DNA of 64,000 bases, taken from a virus. The stretch's first letter is position 1; the number at the start of each line of letters is the position of its first letter. Location of the stretch: positions 62,001-126,000 of the IMG/VR virus record IMGVR_UViG_3300035070_003385. The stretch is one strand, 5' to 3'. The position numbers and the translations under genes were made by a program. Positions 1 to 8,711 of this stretch are shown here, piece by piece. Under the pieces are notes generated by a model. It saw only the letters and a list, made by a program, of their open reading frames with translations, did not search any database and was not told where the DNA came from.

Positions 1-202
1 AACCTTCTTGAGTCCAGCCACGAACGACTGCATGGGCTGCGACCATATGAATATAGTCCATATGCGGCCAATGGCCTTCTTTCAAAGCCCACGTTTTCAT
101 ATCAGATTGAACATCAATTGATTGCTTACCTCCAACTAATTCGGGGTTAACGCGGCGGATTTCTTCTTCGATGAACATATCATCCATTATGCGTTGATTC
201 AT
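1..202 (-). CDS. Unknown protein, N-terminal part (runs off the left edge)
   Basis: Reading leftward from an ATG at 202, 67 codons are open to the window edge, so the C-terminus is missing. The visible part begins MNQRIMDDMFIEEEIRRVNP and contains a His/Trp-rich stretch further on. Its ATG shares one base with the TAA of the gene at 202-480 (TAATG), a coupling seen repeatedly in this genome, which supports the start. I do not recognise the family. It is probably the second gene of an early unit driven by the promoter at 515-543. Confidence 0.6.
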   Translation of the reverse strand, partial: MNQRIMDDMFIEEEIRRVNPELVGGKQSIDVQSDMKTWALKEGHWPHMDYIHMVAAHAVVRGWTQEG

Positions 203-480
203 TATGCTGCCTCCATACCAAGATAATCTGTTTTTAAAACTTGTAGGCGGTCGTATGCGACGTTCAAGTCATGTTCAGCGGATAATATTTTCACACATTC
301 TTCAATATGATGGAATTCATAGAAAGTTTCTAAATCCCAGGCTATATCTGAAGTGATAGAATTCCAATTAATAGAACCACCAGCGTTAATGTTTTCTTTG
401 CTTTCAACAGCAATATCAAACGCAGCGATGATATCACTGTGGATTGCTGAACCATTTGGAAAATGTACGATTCTAGACAT
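202..480 (-). CDS. Unknown 92-aa protein
   Basis: A 92-residue soluble acidic protein, rich in aromatic and His residues in its middle (DLETFYEFHHIEECVKIL). It has no signal peptide, membrane segment or recognised motif. An AAAGGAAT Shine-Dalgarno lies just upstream of the ATG at 480, and a sigma70-type promoter is at 515-543, so the gene looks early. It is coupled by TAATG to the partial gene downstream. Function unknown. Confidence 0.7.
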   Translation of the reverse strand: MSRIVHFPNGSAIHSDIIAAFDIAVESKENINAGGSINWNSITSDIAWDLETFYEFHHIEECVKILSAEHDLNVAYDRLQVLKTDYLGMEAA

Positions 481-514
481 AAGACTGATTCCTTTTGTTT
501 TACCTTATAGAATC

Positions 515-543
515 AATATAAACTAATTAAAAAAGAATGTCAA
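515..543 (-). promoter_or_regulatory. Sigma70-type early promoter
   Basis: On the minus strand TTGACA (543-538) is followed after exactly 17 bp by TATATT (520-515), about 35 bp before the ATG at 480. The match and spacing are the same as at more than ten other sites in the window. Confidence 0.75.
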
Positions 544-599
544 CAATTAATTTCAGTTATAATGCATTATTTTGTTATGATTAAAAACTTTATGATTTA

Positions 600-848
600 T
601 TAATCATAACCTCTTACCGCAACTTTATCAATATCTTCATCTTCATTTATGATCGTATCTGCACGAGCCTTGTACGCGGCTTCAAATCCTGCTTCGTGAA
701 TATAATTTTCGTTATTACCCCAAAGCCTTTTAAAATATGAATCATAAATTTTTTCTACTTCTGAGTCAGACCATGACGAATCAATAAGTTTGCCTTTAAT
801 CATCCAATAATAACGATTAGCTTCTTTACGAATGCGTGGGCTACACAT
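600..848 (-). CDS. Unknown 82-aa protein, probably late
   Basis: An 82-residue protein starting MCSPRIRKEANRYYWMIKGK with an acidic C-terminus. It is basic and aromatic at the N-terminus, with no membrane segment. I do not recognise the family. The ATG follows GGAGA with a 6-nt spacer. That ribosome-binding site lies in the 3' arm of a 12-bp perfect inverted repeat (855-891) that also contains a T4-type late promoter, so translation is probably limited to late transcripts. Confidence 0.65.
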   Translation of the reverse strand: MCSPRIRKEANRYYWMIKGKLIDSSWSDSEVEKIYDSYFKRLWGNNENYIHEAGFEAAYKARADTIINEDEDIDKVAVRGYD

Positions 849-854
849 AAAAAA

Positions 855-891
855 TCTCCTACCGATTATACTTTTATTTATCGGTAGGAGA
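855..891 (-). promoter_or_regulatory. Hairpin hiding the RBS, with an embedded late promoter / possible terminator
   Basis: TCTCCTACCGAT and its exact reverse complement (855-866 and 880-891) enclose a 13-nt loop. On the minus strand the 3' arm holds the AGGAGA Shine-Dalgarno of the gene at 848 and is followed by six Ts, so for read-through transcripts from pstS it can act as a terminator or an RBS-blocking hairpin. GATAAATA (882-875), a variant of the T4 late promoter, lies across the junction of the upstream arm and the loop. A late transcript should start near 869, lacking the 5' arm and leaving the RBS free. This is the known T4 gene e/soc type of arrangement. Confidence 0.6.
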
Positions 892-946
892 CATAATTGT
901 TATAAGTATCGCGCCATGTTATCGATAACATGCAACATAATGTTAC

Positions 947-1921
947 TTATTTGTTTGCCACTTTTGCTTGTGTGGTTGCTAGTTCTGGGTCGCTCACTAG
1001 ACCATATTGTGCTAATGGGCCGGATGGTCCTGCAATACCATCTGCTACAAAGAAACGAACATAGTCATACAATCCTGGGATTGTGCCTGCGTGTGCGTCT
1101 TTCACATAGAAGAACAATGGACGACTAACCGGATATTCAGCACTTGCGACGGTGGCTGCGCTTGGGCGAACACCATTAATAGTTGCTACTTCAATAATGT
1201 CTGTGTTGTTTTCATAGAACGCTAGTCCAAATACACCAAATGAGTTTTGGTTAGAAGAAATATTTGCTAGTGTTTCTGTATAGTCACCGTCAATGTCAAT
1301 ACTACGACTATCTGTGCGGGTTTTAATGCACATGGATTCTGCTTCATCTTCACCGTGCGCCGCTTCAAACTTCTCAAAGTCACCTACTGCTTCACAGCCT
1401 AATAATAGAACCTTTTCTTCAAATACTTCACGTGTTCCGTGCTTGGTGCCTGGGATAAACATTTTGATTTCATATGCTGGGAAACTTGGATCCACTTGAT
1501 CCCATGTTGTTAGTTCACTGCGATTGTTGAGTGCAAGGTAGATATGCGCTGGTGTAAATGCAAACCGTTCATCTTCGATTGAGTTGGCAAATACAATACC
1601 GTCATAACCAAACATAACTTCTGTTATTTCTGTTACGCCATTGTCTGCACATACCTTTACTTCTTTTGGTTTGATAGGACGACTTGAGTTTGCAATGTCG
1701 ATTGTGTTTTCGCCTACGCCCGTGCAGAATCGTTTCATACCCGAACTTGATCCGCCTGATTCAACAACTGGTGTTGGGAAGTCAAAGTTTTCACCAAATG
1801 CTTCTGCTACGATTGAAGCATATGGTAGGACAGTCGAACTGCCTGCAATCTGAATATTGTCTCGTGCTGATACAGTTGTTGCAGCCAATGCAATCCCTGC
1901 GGCTAAAATAAGATTTTTCAA
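947..1921 (-). CDS. pstS: PstS-like phosphate-binding periplasmic protein
   Basis: A phosphate ABC-transporter substrate-binding protein, expected to be secreted to the host periplasm and feed the host PstCAB permease. The best start is TTG at 1921, 7 nt after AAGGA. It gives 324 aa beginning with a signal peptide (MKNLILAAGIALAATTVSA, then RDN). An upstream in-frame ATG at 1972 would bury the signal peptide. Family motifs visible include AGSSTVLPYA near the mature N-terminus, ESGGSSSGMKRFC and ANSSRPIK. PstS is a known auxiliary gene of marine T4-like phages. It stands alone behind a Pho-box-like array at 1992-2046, so it is probably induced by host PhoB in phosphate-starved cells. Confidence 0.9.
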   Translation of the reverse strand: MKNLILAAGIALAATTVSARDNIQIAGSSTVLPYASIVAEAFGENFDFPTPVVESGGSSSGMKRFCTGVGENTIDIANSSRPIKPKEVKVCADNGVTEITEVMFGYDGIVFANSIEDERFAFTPAHIYLALNNRSELTTWDQVDPSFPAYEIKMFIPGTKHGTREVFEEKVLLLGCEAVGDFEKFEAAHGEDEAESMCIKTRTDSRSIDIDGDYTETLANISSNQNSFGVFGLAFYENNTDIIEVATINGVRPSAATVASAEYPVSRPLFFYVKDAHAGTIPGLYDYVRFFVADGIAGPSGPLAQYGLVSDPELATTQAKVANK

Positions 1922-1991
1922 TTGGAATTCCTTTCCTAAAACATTAATGAGGCGGCACCCTGGCCACCCCATACTATATTATATATTATGC

Positions 1992-2046
1992 TTTTACTTT
2001 AATAGTGTAACAGCTATGTTAAAGTTCTGTAACAGGACTGTAAAAA
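1992..2046 (-). promoter_or_regulatory. Pho-box-like array of 11-bp direct repeats upstream of pstS
   Basis: On the minus strand four 11-mers lie head to tail: TTTTTACAGTC, CTGTTACAGAA, CTTTAACATAG, CTGTTACACTA (2046-2003), then a weaker TTAAAGTAAAA (2002-1992). PhoB sites are direct repeats of 7-bp CTGTNAC/T-like cores at 11-bp period, so the phase and core both fit. An AT-rich -10-like stretch (TAATAT, near 1988) follows, and no good -35 is present, as expected for an activator-dependent promoter. Confidence 0.65.
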
Positions 2047-2090
2047 AGAGAGTTAAACTTTTTTTCTGTTTCCTATAATAAACATTTTTG

Positions 2091-2501
2091 TTACATTGCG
2101 CAATCAAGATCCCCATGATTATCAAGATGGTCTGGTGCGCGCCACGACGCGGGTTTGACCAAGTCTGGCATTCCAAACGGATTTGGGCGACCTTCTTTAA
2201 TGCCAACTTCTTTTGCCATGTTAGCGTCGTATACACGATCCCATGCTACATTTGCGTCCACGCCAAATACATCAAGAGTGCCGATTGCAAACACACACAT
2301 ATCAATAAGGCCGTCCACAATCTCTTCAGGGTCACGTGCTTCAATAGCATCCAATGTTTCATCTAATTCTTCCTTACACATAGAGAGTCGAAACTTTAGG
2401 TATTTGTCCATAAGTTCTTGGTTATCTTTGTTGTTTTCAAACCATTCACGTACACCAAACTTGTGATGCATCATCATAATATCATTTGCCCAATCAGACA
2501 T
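2091..2501 (-). CDS. MazG-like all-alpha NTP pyrophosphohydrolase
   Basis: A 136-aa helical protein. The central stretch KEELDETLDAIEARDPEEI followed by VDGLIDM has the acidic metal-binding pattern (paired Glu, then Asp in the next helix) of the MazG/phosphoribosyl-ATP pyrophosphatase superfamily, which hydrolyses (d)NTPs to monophosphates. The C-terminal third, with a GRPNPFGMPDLVKP stretch, is phage specific. MazG-type enzymes are common in marine T4-like phages, where effects on nucleotide pools or alarmones have been proposed. GGAG precedes the ATG and a sigma70-type promoter lies at 2528-2556. The specific substrate cannot be told from sequence. Confidence 0.7.
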   Translation of the reverse strand: MSDWANDIMMMHHKFGVREWFENNKDNQELMDKYLKFRLSMCKEELDETLDAIEARDPEEIVDGLIDMCVFAIGTLDVFGVDANVAWDRVYDANMAKEVGIKEGRPNPFGMPDLVKPASWRAPDHLDNHGDLDCAM

Positions 2502-2527
2502 AGTTAATCTCCTTCATTATATAATTT

Positions 2528-2556
2528 ATATTACCACACTTTTGTAATATTGTCAA
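2528..2556 (-). promoter_or_regulatory. Sigma70-type early promoter for the MazG-like gene
   Basis: Minus-strand TTGACA (2556-2551), 17-bp spacer, TAATAT (2533-2528), about 27 bp before the ATG at 2501. The -35 lies just past the stop codon of the DUF465 gene (2560). Confidence 0.75.
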
Positions 2557-2559
2557 CCT

Positions 2560-2748
2560 TTATTTAGACATCCTTAGATATTCTTCAAGAGCATTTATTT
2601 CGTCTTTTATTTTTAATTTTTCGATCTTTGCTTTTTTAATATATACTTCGGGTGATTTTTCAGATTCAAATACTTTTATTGTATTGTCTAAGTGTTTGTG
2701 GCGTTTTTTAAGCAAATTAATGCGATGAATTCTGTCTTCGTTGTTCAT
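2560..2748 (-). CDS. DUF465 (YdcH-like) small coiled-coil protein
   Basis: 62 aa, predicted as two helices: HRINLLKKRHKHLDNTIKVF then KIEKLKIKDEINALEEYL. The spacing of LKxxHxxLDxxI and KxxKLxLKDEI matches the DUF465 family found widely in proteobacteria. The cellular function of the family is unknown. It is co-oriented with gp43, starting only 12 bp after the polymerase stop, with GGAG-like bases in between, so it is probably made from the gp43 transcript. It looks host-derived. Confidence 0.65.
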   Translation of the reverse strand: MNNEDRIHRINLLKKRHKHLDNTIKVFESEKSPEVYIKKAKIEKLKIKDEINALEEYLRMSK

Positions 2749-2759
2749 TTTGGTTTCTC

Positions 2760-5288
2760 CTACACAAAAAAGCTTTCAAGAGTATCCTTTTTCTCGGCAT
2801 GCCATCCTATTGCTTCAAGAATACTTTCAACTGGACTCAAGAATACTTTGTTAAATTGAGTTTCGTAATCTACATATTCATCCAATCCTAACTGTTTTGG
2901 CAATACATTTGGAAAAGAAATAATATTTTCATGAAGCGGGTTTGGAAGTTTCAGATATACGAATTTGATCTTATCACCGCTTTTTACAGCTTCATACGTT
3001 TTGTTTAGTTTTTTTTCTTTAAGAAATTTATTGTACAAGATTGCACCGCGAACATGCATAGGACAACCTTTTTTATACGTACCACTTGACATATACTTTT
3101 CAATATTGTCTGTGCCTGAATTACGACCAACTGACTCAGGAGGGAGGTTATAAAATTCTGTTCTAAAGTTTGCAATAAAGTTCTGAACGTCAGACTCGGT
3201 ACCTTGCATAATAACTTCAAAAGCTTTTTTCATTTTTTCACGGCATACTTCGGGAGTAGAAGATCGAACAGATTCCAAACCTGTTACTGAAATCTTTGGC
3301 TTTTCGTAGTGAACACCTTCAGAGTTAAGAGTATTCATAATGTAACGTTTTTTCGCGATGAATACTGACTTGTCAGTAATCTTTTCACGTTTCATTGACA
3401 TTGCTTGACGGTATGTGCCCATCTTTTTGGCAAGCTCTTTATAACCAGCCTCAATAATTGGTTCGATTTTCATTTGGCATACTTTATCAAGAAACTCTTC
3501 ACCTTTCTTACGATCAATGTCAATAGTGCCAAACGCAGACTCTACGATAGGAGCCATGTCAACGTAAATAGAGTCAGTATCAATATAAACGATATAATCA
3601 TTATCAGTTTTAAGGATTTTATTCATGTAATCGTTAACGGACTTCTGCGCGTACCGAATAGACAATTGGCCAGATGTAGTGATGGCCTCAGCCATATCGT
3701 TAATATAGTATAGAAAGTAAATGTTTGCCATTGCGCCGTAGAGTGAGTTCATACTAATTTTAATAGCCATTTGTGCATTGTGCAATTGGTTTGATTGCCG
3801 TTTTAGTCGATCCTTTTCTTTAGGGTCCGTTGCATTTTCGAGCTGTTGTTCAACCTCCAACATTTCTTTCTTGATGATCTTACGATTGCCATAGTATTCG
3901 TCAATGATTTCAGGAATGATACCAATATGTTTATTTGTAAAACACGCACCGTTTGCTGCAACAGAGACATCAGATTTTTGATTTTGGTAATTACCATCCA
4001 ATACCATGTCCTGTGAAACATAGTCACGTTCATCCTTCATATACGTTTCAGGAGACATATTGTACTGAAGCATTAGGTGTGGATACAGAGAGTTTAGATC
4101 GAAAGATACAATCCAAGGATGCATACCAACTTTTGGATCCTTTACATAACCACCAACGAGATCACCGGCACGTTGACCAGGTCCGCCTTTAATGTGTGGT
4201 ACTCTATTTTCTTGAATCAGTTTACGGTAGAGAGTGGTTTCCCAAATGCCAACCGTACCAAACGCGTCACCATAATTTACTCCGCCACCATAAGCAACCG
4301 TCATAACCAATTGGAGCAATGACGTTTCATCTTCCATTCTCTGAATGAGATGCGTATCCTTAAGGTTATAGTCAAGATACAATTGAGGGTTCTTTTCATA
4401 TAGAGTTGTAAGATCACCATATTCTGAGTAATCGAGTTTCTTTTCTCCAAGGATTACATATGCGATATGATCGAGTTTATACGACTCTTGTGGCCCGTAC
4501 TTATAACCAAACTTTTTGAACGCGTCCATATAATCAATTACTGTCATACCGGTAATTTGATAAGTGGAAGCAGGTTTTCCAAAGATTTCACGCGTTTTCA
4601 TGCGTATGTTTTTCCAAGGAGATAGCTGCTTTGCCTTTTCTTCACCAAATAATCGAATGATGCGAGTAACAACATACATAATATCAAAGTATTCAACGTT
4701 CCAACCTGTAATGACTTCAGGATAATCGTTCATCCAAATTTGAATAAACCGTTGAAGCATGGCCTCTTCAGTATCAAACTTCATAAACTGAATATCATCC
4801 GGGTCAATGCCAGTAATAGTTTTGCTCTTGTCATAATCTTTTTGGGCCAATAGATGATATGTACTTGACTTTGAAGATTTCATTGATATCGAAGTAATTA
4901 CTTTATCAGCTTCATCGATATTTGCATATCCATCGCTAATGTCAACCTCAATATCAAAAGACATAATATTAATTTTTTTCATATTAAATTTAACATTATT
5001 AGGATATTTTTGTTGAATGAATTGTGCTACGTAGTTTGTATTTCCATATAATTCAAAACCATGCACGTCCTTATGTTGTTCAATAAATTCCTTTGCTTCT
5101 GCCATAGAGAGACAGTGCCGAGGAGACAAAGGACGATTACTGATTAGAGAACGGTAATCGCCGTCTTTATCTGGTAAAAACAGAGTAGGTTTAAACTTTT
5201 CCTTGCGAGCAAACGGCTTTCCGTTTTCATATCCACGCCATAGGATATTGTTACCAAAACGTTCAACATTTGTATAAAAATTAGACAT
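2760..5288 (-). CDS. gp43: DNA polymerase (T4 gp43, family B)
   Basis: Replicative polymerase with 3'-5' exonuclease. In order: ExoI FDIEVD (about residue 111), ExoII ITGWNVEYFDI, ExoIII YNLKD, polymerase motif A SFDLNSLYPHLM, motif B KISMNSLYGA and motif C YIDTDSIYV, all with their catalytic acids present. At 842 aa it is somewhat shorter than T4 gp43 (898 aa), with no interruption by introns or inteins. It has its own promoter at 5316-5344. It works with UvsX, gp32, gp41, gp61 and gp59 encoded elsewhere in the window; the clamp and clamp loader must lie outside. Confidence 0.97.
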   Translation of the reverse strand: MSNFYTNVERFGNNILWRGYENGKPFARKEKFKPTLFLPDKDGDYRSLISNRPLSPRHCLSMAEAKEFIEQHKDVHGFELYGNTNYVAQFIQQKYPNNVKFNMKKINIMSFDIEVDISDGYANIDEADKVITSISMKSSKSSTYHLLAQKDYDKSKTITGIDPDDIQFMKFDTEEAMLQRFIQIWMNDYPEVITGWNVEYFDIMYVVTRIIRLFGEEKAKQLSPWKNIRMKTREIFGKPASTYQITGMTVIDYMDAFKKFGYKYGPQESYKLDHIAYVILGEKKLDYSEYGDLTTLYEKNPQLYLDYNLKDTHLIQRMEDETSLLQLVMTVAYGGGVNYGDAFGTVGIWETTLYRKLIQENRVPHIKGGPGQRAGDLVGGYVKDPKVGMHPWIVSFDLNSLYPHLMLQYNMSPETYMKDERDYVSQDMVLDGNYQNQKSDVSVAANGACFTNKHIGIIPEIIDEYYGNRKIIKKEMLEVEQQLENATDPKEKDRLKRQSNQLHNAQMAIKISMNSLYGAMANIYFLYYINDMAEAITTSGQLSIRYAQKSVNDYMNKILKTDNDYIVYIDTDSIYVDMAPIVESAFGTIDIDRKKGEEFLDKVCQMKIEPIIEAGYKELAKKMGTYRQAMSMKREKITDKSVFIAKKRYIMNTLNSEGVHYEKPKISVTGLESVRSSTPEVCREKMKKAFEVIMQGTESDVQNFIANFRTEFYNLPPESVGRNSGTDNIEKYMSSGTYKKGCPMHVRGAILYNKFLKEKKLNKTYEAVKSGDKIKFVYLKLPNPLHENIISFPNVLPKQLGLDEYVDYETQFNKVFLSPVESILEAIGWHAEKKDTLESFFV

Positions 5289-5315
5289 GCGTATCCTTTA
5301 ATAATATATAAAACC

Positions 5316-5344
5316 ATAATACCACTGAATGGTACATATGTCAA
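5316..5344 (-). promoter_or_regulatory. Sigma70-type promoter for gp43
   Basis: Minus-strand TTGACA (5344-5339), 17-bp spacer, TATTAT (5321-5316), 28 bp before the gp43 ATG. It lies in the short gap after the gp46 stop. Confidence 0.75.
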
Positions 5345-5349
5345 CTAAT

Positions 5350-7062
5350 TTAAGTAGCAATTTGACTAAAGTTTTTAATTTTTTCAAATCTAACGTGTGA
5401 TTCAAACTTTTCGCTAAATTGATCACCACGATGGGAAATGACAAAAATATTATCGTTACTATTTAAATTATGCAAAGTATCAATTAAGTTTTCAACTCCA
5501 GTTGCATCCATTGCGCCATCAAGAGTTTCGTCAAGAATGAGTAAGTTTGTTGAAACAGAATTGCGTAGCTTAGCGACAGCACGCCAAGACATCATAATTG
5601 AAAGAGTAATCCGAAGCTTTTCACCTTCTGAAAACGAAGAATACGAAAAGGCATCACGAAAACGAGATTTAATTATTTCATTAAAATTTTCGTCGAGATG
5701 GAAGTCAACAAACAGTTCAAACGCGGACAGGTATTTGTTAATGAGTTTATTCATAACTGGAATGTATTGTTTAATGATTCGCGTTTTAATGCCACCATCT
5801 TTTAGCATTGTGTTTACTACATTTAATGTTTCTTTTTTATCAAATAATTCATTTTGCTCGGACTGTAATAGTTTAAGGTTTGTATTATAATCATCAAGTT
5901 TACTTGTGTCAACCTCTTCAACTTCTTTTTCTGCATCGTCAAGTTCTTTTTTATACGACTTGAGAGCATTTATTGACATTTTAATCTGTGCGCGATGTTC
6001 GCCAATCGTAAGATTGTTTTCCTGGATTTGGTCCTCGACCAAAGAAATATCTTCTATTCTTGTTTCATATTCTTTTATCTTTTCCGATAATTTTACTATA
6101 CCATCCTTGATTTCCTTTACCTTTTTACTCTTTTCGGTAACAACGTTTTCTTTGAAATCGTGGTCGATGCCTTGCTTACATGTAGGACAATTATCGTTAT
6201 CATGGTAAAAGCTTAAATCTTTTTGATACGTTTTTATGTCATTTTCTAATTCACGCTGTAAACCTTTTGCATTTTCAAGACGTTTTTTAATTGTTTGTTT
6301 GTCAGATATAGTTTCAATAAGATTTTTAATTACTACTTCGACTTCTTCAATTTCTTCTTTTTCTATTTCTATTTTTTCAAGATGTTGTTGAATTTTTTCT
6401 TTAATCTTAACAACTTCTGTTTTTTTAATTTTTAAAATAGAATCATTATGTTCTTTTGCACTTTCAATCTTTGAATTAATAATATCTATATGATAATTAT
6501 TTTCAGTTATAGATTCTTTATTTGTTGAAACTTTATCTTTCAACAAATTATTCATTGTACTAAAAACTTGAATGTCAAGCAGATCTTCAATTATTTCACG
6601 ACGAGAGTGCGCTGGAAGCTCCATAAAAGGCACATATGTAGCACTACCTAATACCACAATTTGATTAAACGACTTATAGTTTAGGCCGAGAATGTTTTGT
6701 TCCAAATACGATTGGTAATCTCTTGATGCGGCATCTTGGTCGACTAATTCTCCGTCACGATAAATTTCAAAGATATTTGGCTTAATCCCACGGCGAATTA
6801 AATATTCGTTTCCTGAAACTAAAAATTCAATTTCAACAACAGCATCCTTTTGGTTAATAGAGTTTATTAGCTGCGGCTTATTTACTTTACGAAAAGGTTT
6901 TCCATATAAAGCAAAGGTAATGGCATCAAGCATTGTACTCTTGCCACTTCCATTAGATCCACTTACTAAAGTAGTTTTGCTTTTATTTAAATTAATTTCA
7001 GTAAATACATTACCAGTCGATAGCACATTTTTATAGCGCACTTTTTTAAATTGTATTTGCAT
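5350..7062 (-). CDS. gp46: Recombination endonuclease subunit gp46 (Rad50/SbcC-like)
   Basis: The ATPase partner of gp47, processing DNA ends for recombination-dependent replication. Walker A SGSNGSGKST is near residue 35. Long coiled coils flank a zinc-hook motif CPTCKQG in the middle. The ABC signature FSEGEKLRITLS and Walker B LLILDETLDGAMD are near the C-terminus. The 570-aa length fits T4 gp46 (560 aa). The start overlaps the gp47 stop (TAATG), so the two subunits are translationally coupled. Confidence 0.97.
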   Translation of the reverse strand: MQIQFKKVRYKNVLSTGNVFTEINLNKSKTTLVSGSNGSGKSTMLDAITFALYGKPFRKVNKPQLINSINQKDAVVEIEFLVSGNEYLIRRGIKPNIFEIYRDGELVDQDAASRDYQSYLEQNILGLNYKSFNQIVVLGSATYVPFMELPAHSRREIIEDLLDIQVFSTMNNLLKDKVSTNKESITENNYHIDIINSKIESAKEHNDSILKIKKTEVVKIKEKIQQHLEKIEIEKEEIEEVEVVIKNLIETISDKQTIKKRLENAKGLQRELENDIKTYQKDLSFYHDNDNCPTCKQGIDHDFKENVVTEKSKKVKEIKDGIVKLSEKIKEYETRIEDISLVEDQIQENNLTIGEHRAQIKMSINALKSYKKELDDAEKEVEEVDTSKLDDYNTNLKLLQSEQNELFDKKETLNVVNTMLKDGGIKTRIIKQYIPVMNKLINKYLSAFELFVDFHLDENFNEIIKSRFRDAFSYSSFSEGEKLRITLSIMMSWRAVAKLRNSVSTNLLILDETLDGAMDATGVENLIDTLHNLNSNDNIFVISHRGDQFSEKFESHVRFEKIKNFSQIAT

Positions 7063-8123
7063 TATAAATTCATTGCCTCTACATAAAGTTCATCAATAAC
7101 TTTTTTGATTTTTTTCTTTTCTACTGTCGTTTCGATAGAATCAATATATGCGTGTAGAATATCTTTTGTTTCCTGAGTTTCATCAAGAATTTCATCTACA
7201 CCAGAAGACTCCAAGTTGAGAGTATCATCGATAGATTTTACATCGGCCGCGCCGCTGTCTGCTATTTTATTTAAAAATGTATCATACAAATATCCATTTG
7301 TTCTATTTTTTACAATTACCTTTACATATGTATTTTTTAATACATCAGTATTAATATTTGCGATATCCTCAATAGTCATATTTTCATCATCATATTCAAT
7401 TTTATGGAATATACGATTAGGGTTTTTTATAAATTCAATATCTCGAGTTTCCGTGTCAAACACATGAAAACCACGTCGGCCGTTATAATCAGTCCACGTC
7501 ATTTCATATTGAGCTCCAAGGTATTTAATATTGCTATATTCTGAAGGGTGGTGGAAATGGCCAGAATATACAGCTTCAAATCCAGAAAATATATCTTTCT
7601 TTAAACCATGATCACAAAGCATACCTTTCATCATTTCAAAACCTTCAATTTCAAAATGGCCTAAAAGAATATTTGCGTCTGAAGAACTAATGGCGGCATG
7701 ACATTCTTCGCGATTATCTTTAGTAATCCATGGTACCATCATAAATTTAGTAGAACCAAATGATAATTCCACAGGTTCACGGTCGTATATGTGAAAATTA
7801 TCATATTCCTGTAATAACAAAGACATAGAATTTACTTCGTTTGTATTTGTAAAATAAACACTATGATTACCAACAACTGCGTGATATTCGATATTGCGAG
7901 ACGCTAACTGGCTAAAGAAAAACTCTTTTGCTCTTTTTAATGTAACATAATTAATATACTTACGTCTATCAAACGTATCACCAAGATCCATTACAATTGT
8001 AATTTTATTATCATCTAAGTAAGGAAAAAACACTTCCGCAAAAAACTTTTCTTGATGATCCAAAAATATTTTGCTATCACCTCTACAACCAAAGTGATTA
8101 TCATTAATAAAAGCAATCTTCAT
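7062..8123 (-). CDS. gp47: Recombination nuclease subunit gp47 (Mre11/SbcD-like)
   Basis: Metallophosphoesterase nuclease of the gp46-gp47 complex. Visible motifs: INDNHFG (motif I), DLGDTFDRR (II), VVGNHSVYF (III) and GHFHHPSEYS (V). The canonical GNHD is GNHS here, a substitution at a usually conserved Asp although the His is kept. 353 aa, close to T4 gp47 (339 aa). Its ATG overlaps the gp55 stop (ATGA). Confidence 0.95.
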   Translation of the reverse strand: MKIAFINDNHFGCRGDSKIFLDHQEKFFAEVFFPYLDDNKITIVMDLGDTFDRRKYINYVTLKRAKEFFFSQLASRNIEYHAVVGNHSVYFTNTNEVNSMSLLLQEYDNFHIYDREPVELSFGSTKFMMVPWITKDNREECHAAISSSDANILLGHFEIEGFEMMKGMLCDHGLKKDIFSGFEAVYSGHFHHPSEYSNIKYLGAQYEMTWTDYNGRRGFHVFDTETRDIEFIKNPNRIFHKIEYDDENMTIEDIANINTDVLKNTYVKVIVKNRTNGYLYDTFLNKIADSGAADVKSIDDTLNLESSGVDEILDETQETKDILHAYIDSIETTVEKKKIKKVIDELYVEAMNL

Positions 8124-8680
8124 TTATCGTCGTCTTCCTTCTTAACTTCAACTTCGATTGTTTCTACGACTTCTTTCGGTTGCTTTGGAATTTTACTCTT
8201 CGCTAGCTTTTCCTCATAGTCACTAACAAAGTGATTTATATAATCTGCGTTTGTATTTAAATGCAATTGAACTTCGTTTGATTCATATGTAGCGCCTTGT
8301 GCAACCATATTATGAGATGATTTAAAACGAATATACATTTGCTTTTTTTCTTTTTGAATACGGCGCAAAAATGCGTACCAAATAATCTGTGTAAAATACG
8401 CAAACGGGTTTGATGATTTGTTATGATCAAAATTACCAATGTATAAAAGACAGTTTTCAATACCATCCATAATCATATCTTCTTTATAGGTGTATCCTGA
8501 AAAGTTTGGTTTTGTTGCTAAACGATTTGCAATTTTAAAAATACATTCACCGATATAATTTGGTACAGTAGGCAAATCATCACCTTGGTCTTCTGCCTCT
8601 TGACATTTTTTCTTATACTCAATAAGAGCATCTAGCAAATCTTTATTATTTACATAATTTCTTTTTACCCGGCGAGCCAT
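8120..8680 (-). CDS. gp55: Late-promoter sigma factor gp55
   Basis: A 186-aa divergent sigma70-family protein directing RNA polymerase to TATAAATA late promoters. The N-terminus MARRVKRNYVNNKDLLDALIE and the central aromatic region NPFAYFTQIIWYAFLRRIQ (sigma region 2-like, DNA melting) are typical of T4-group gp55. It has its own early promoter at 8712-8740. Its presence, with gp33 at 36125, matches the many TATAAATA sites in the window. The downstream gp47 ATG overlaps its stop. Confidence 0.92.
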   Translation of the reverse strand: MARRVKRNYVNNKDLLDALIEYKKKCQEAEDQGDDLPTVPNYIGECIFKIANRLATKPNFSGYTYKEDMIMDGIENCLLYIGNFDHNKSSNPFAYFTQIIWYAFLRRIQKEKKQMYIRFKSSHNMVAQGATYESNEVQLHLNTNADYINHFVSDYEEKLAKSKIPKQPKEVVETIEVEVKKEDDDK

Positions 8681-8711
8681 GATACTACTCCTTTATATCT
8701 TTGTTATATAC

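Noticed and set aside
1922-1972. A longer PstS start at the ATG of 1972
   Set aside because: It puts 17 residues before a clear signal peptide and lacks a ribosome-binding site; TTG at 1921 follows AAGGA.
5438-5890. A 150-codon plus-strand frame inside gp46
   Set aside because: Antisense to conserved gp46 Walker B and signature regions; composition is that of a complementary frame.
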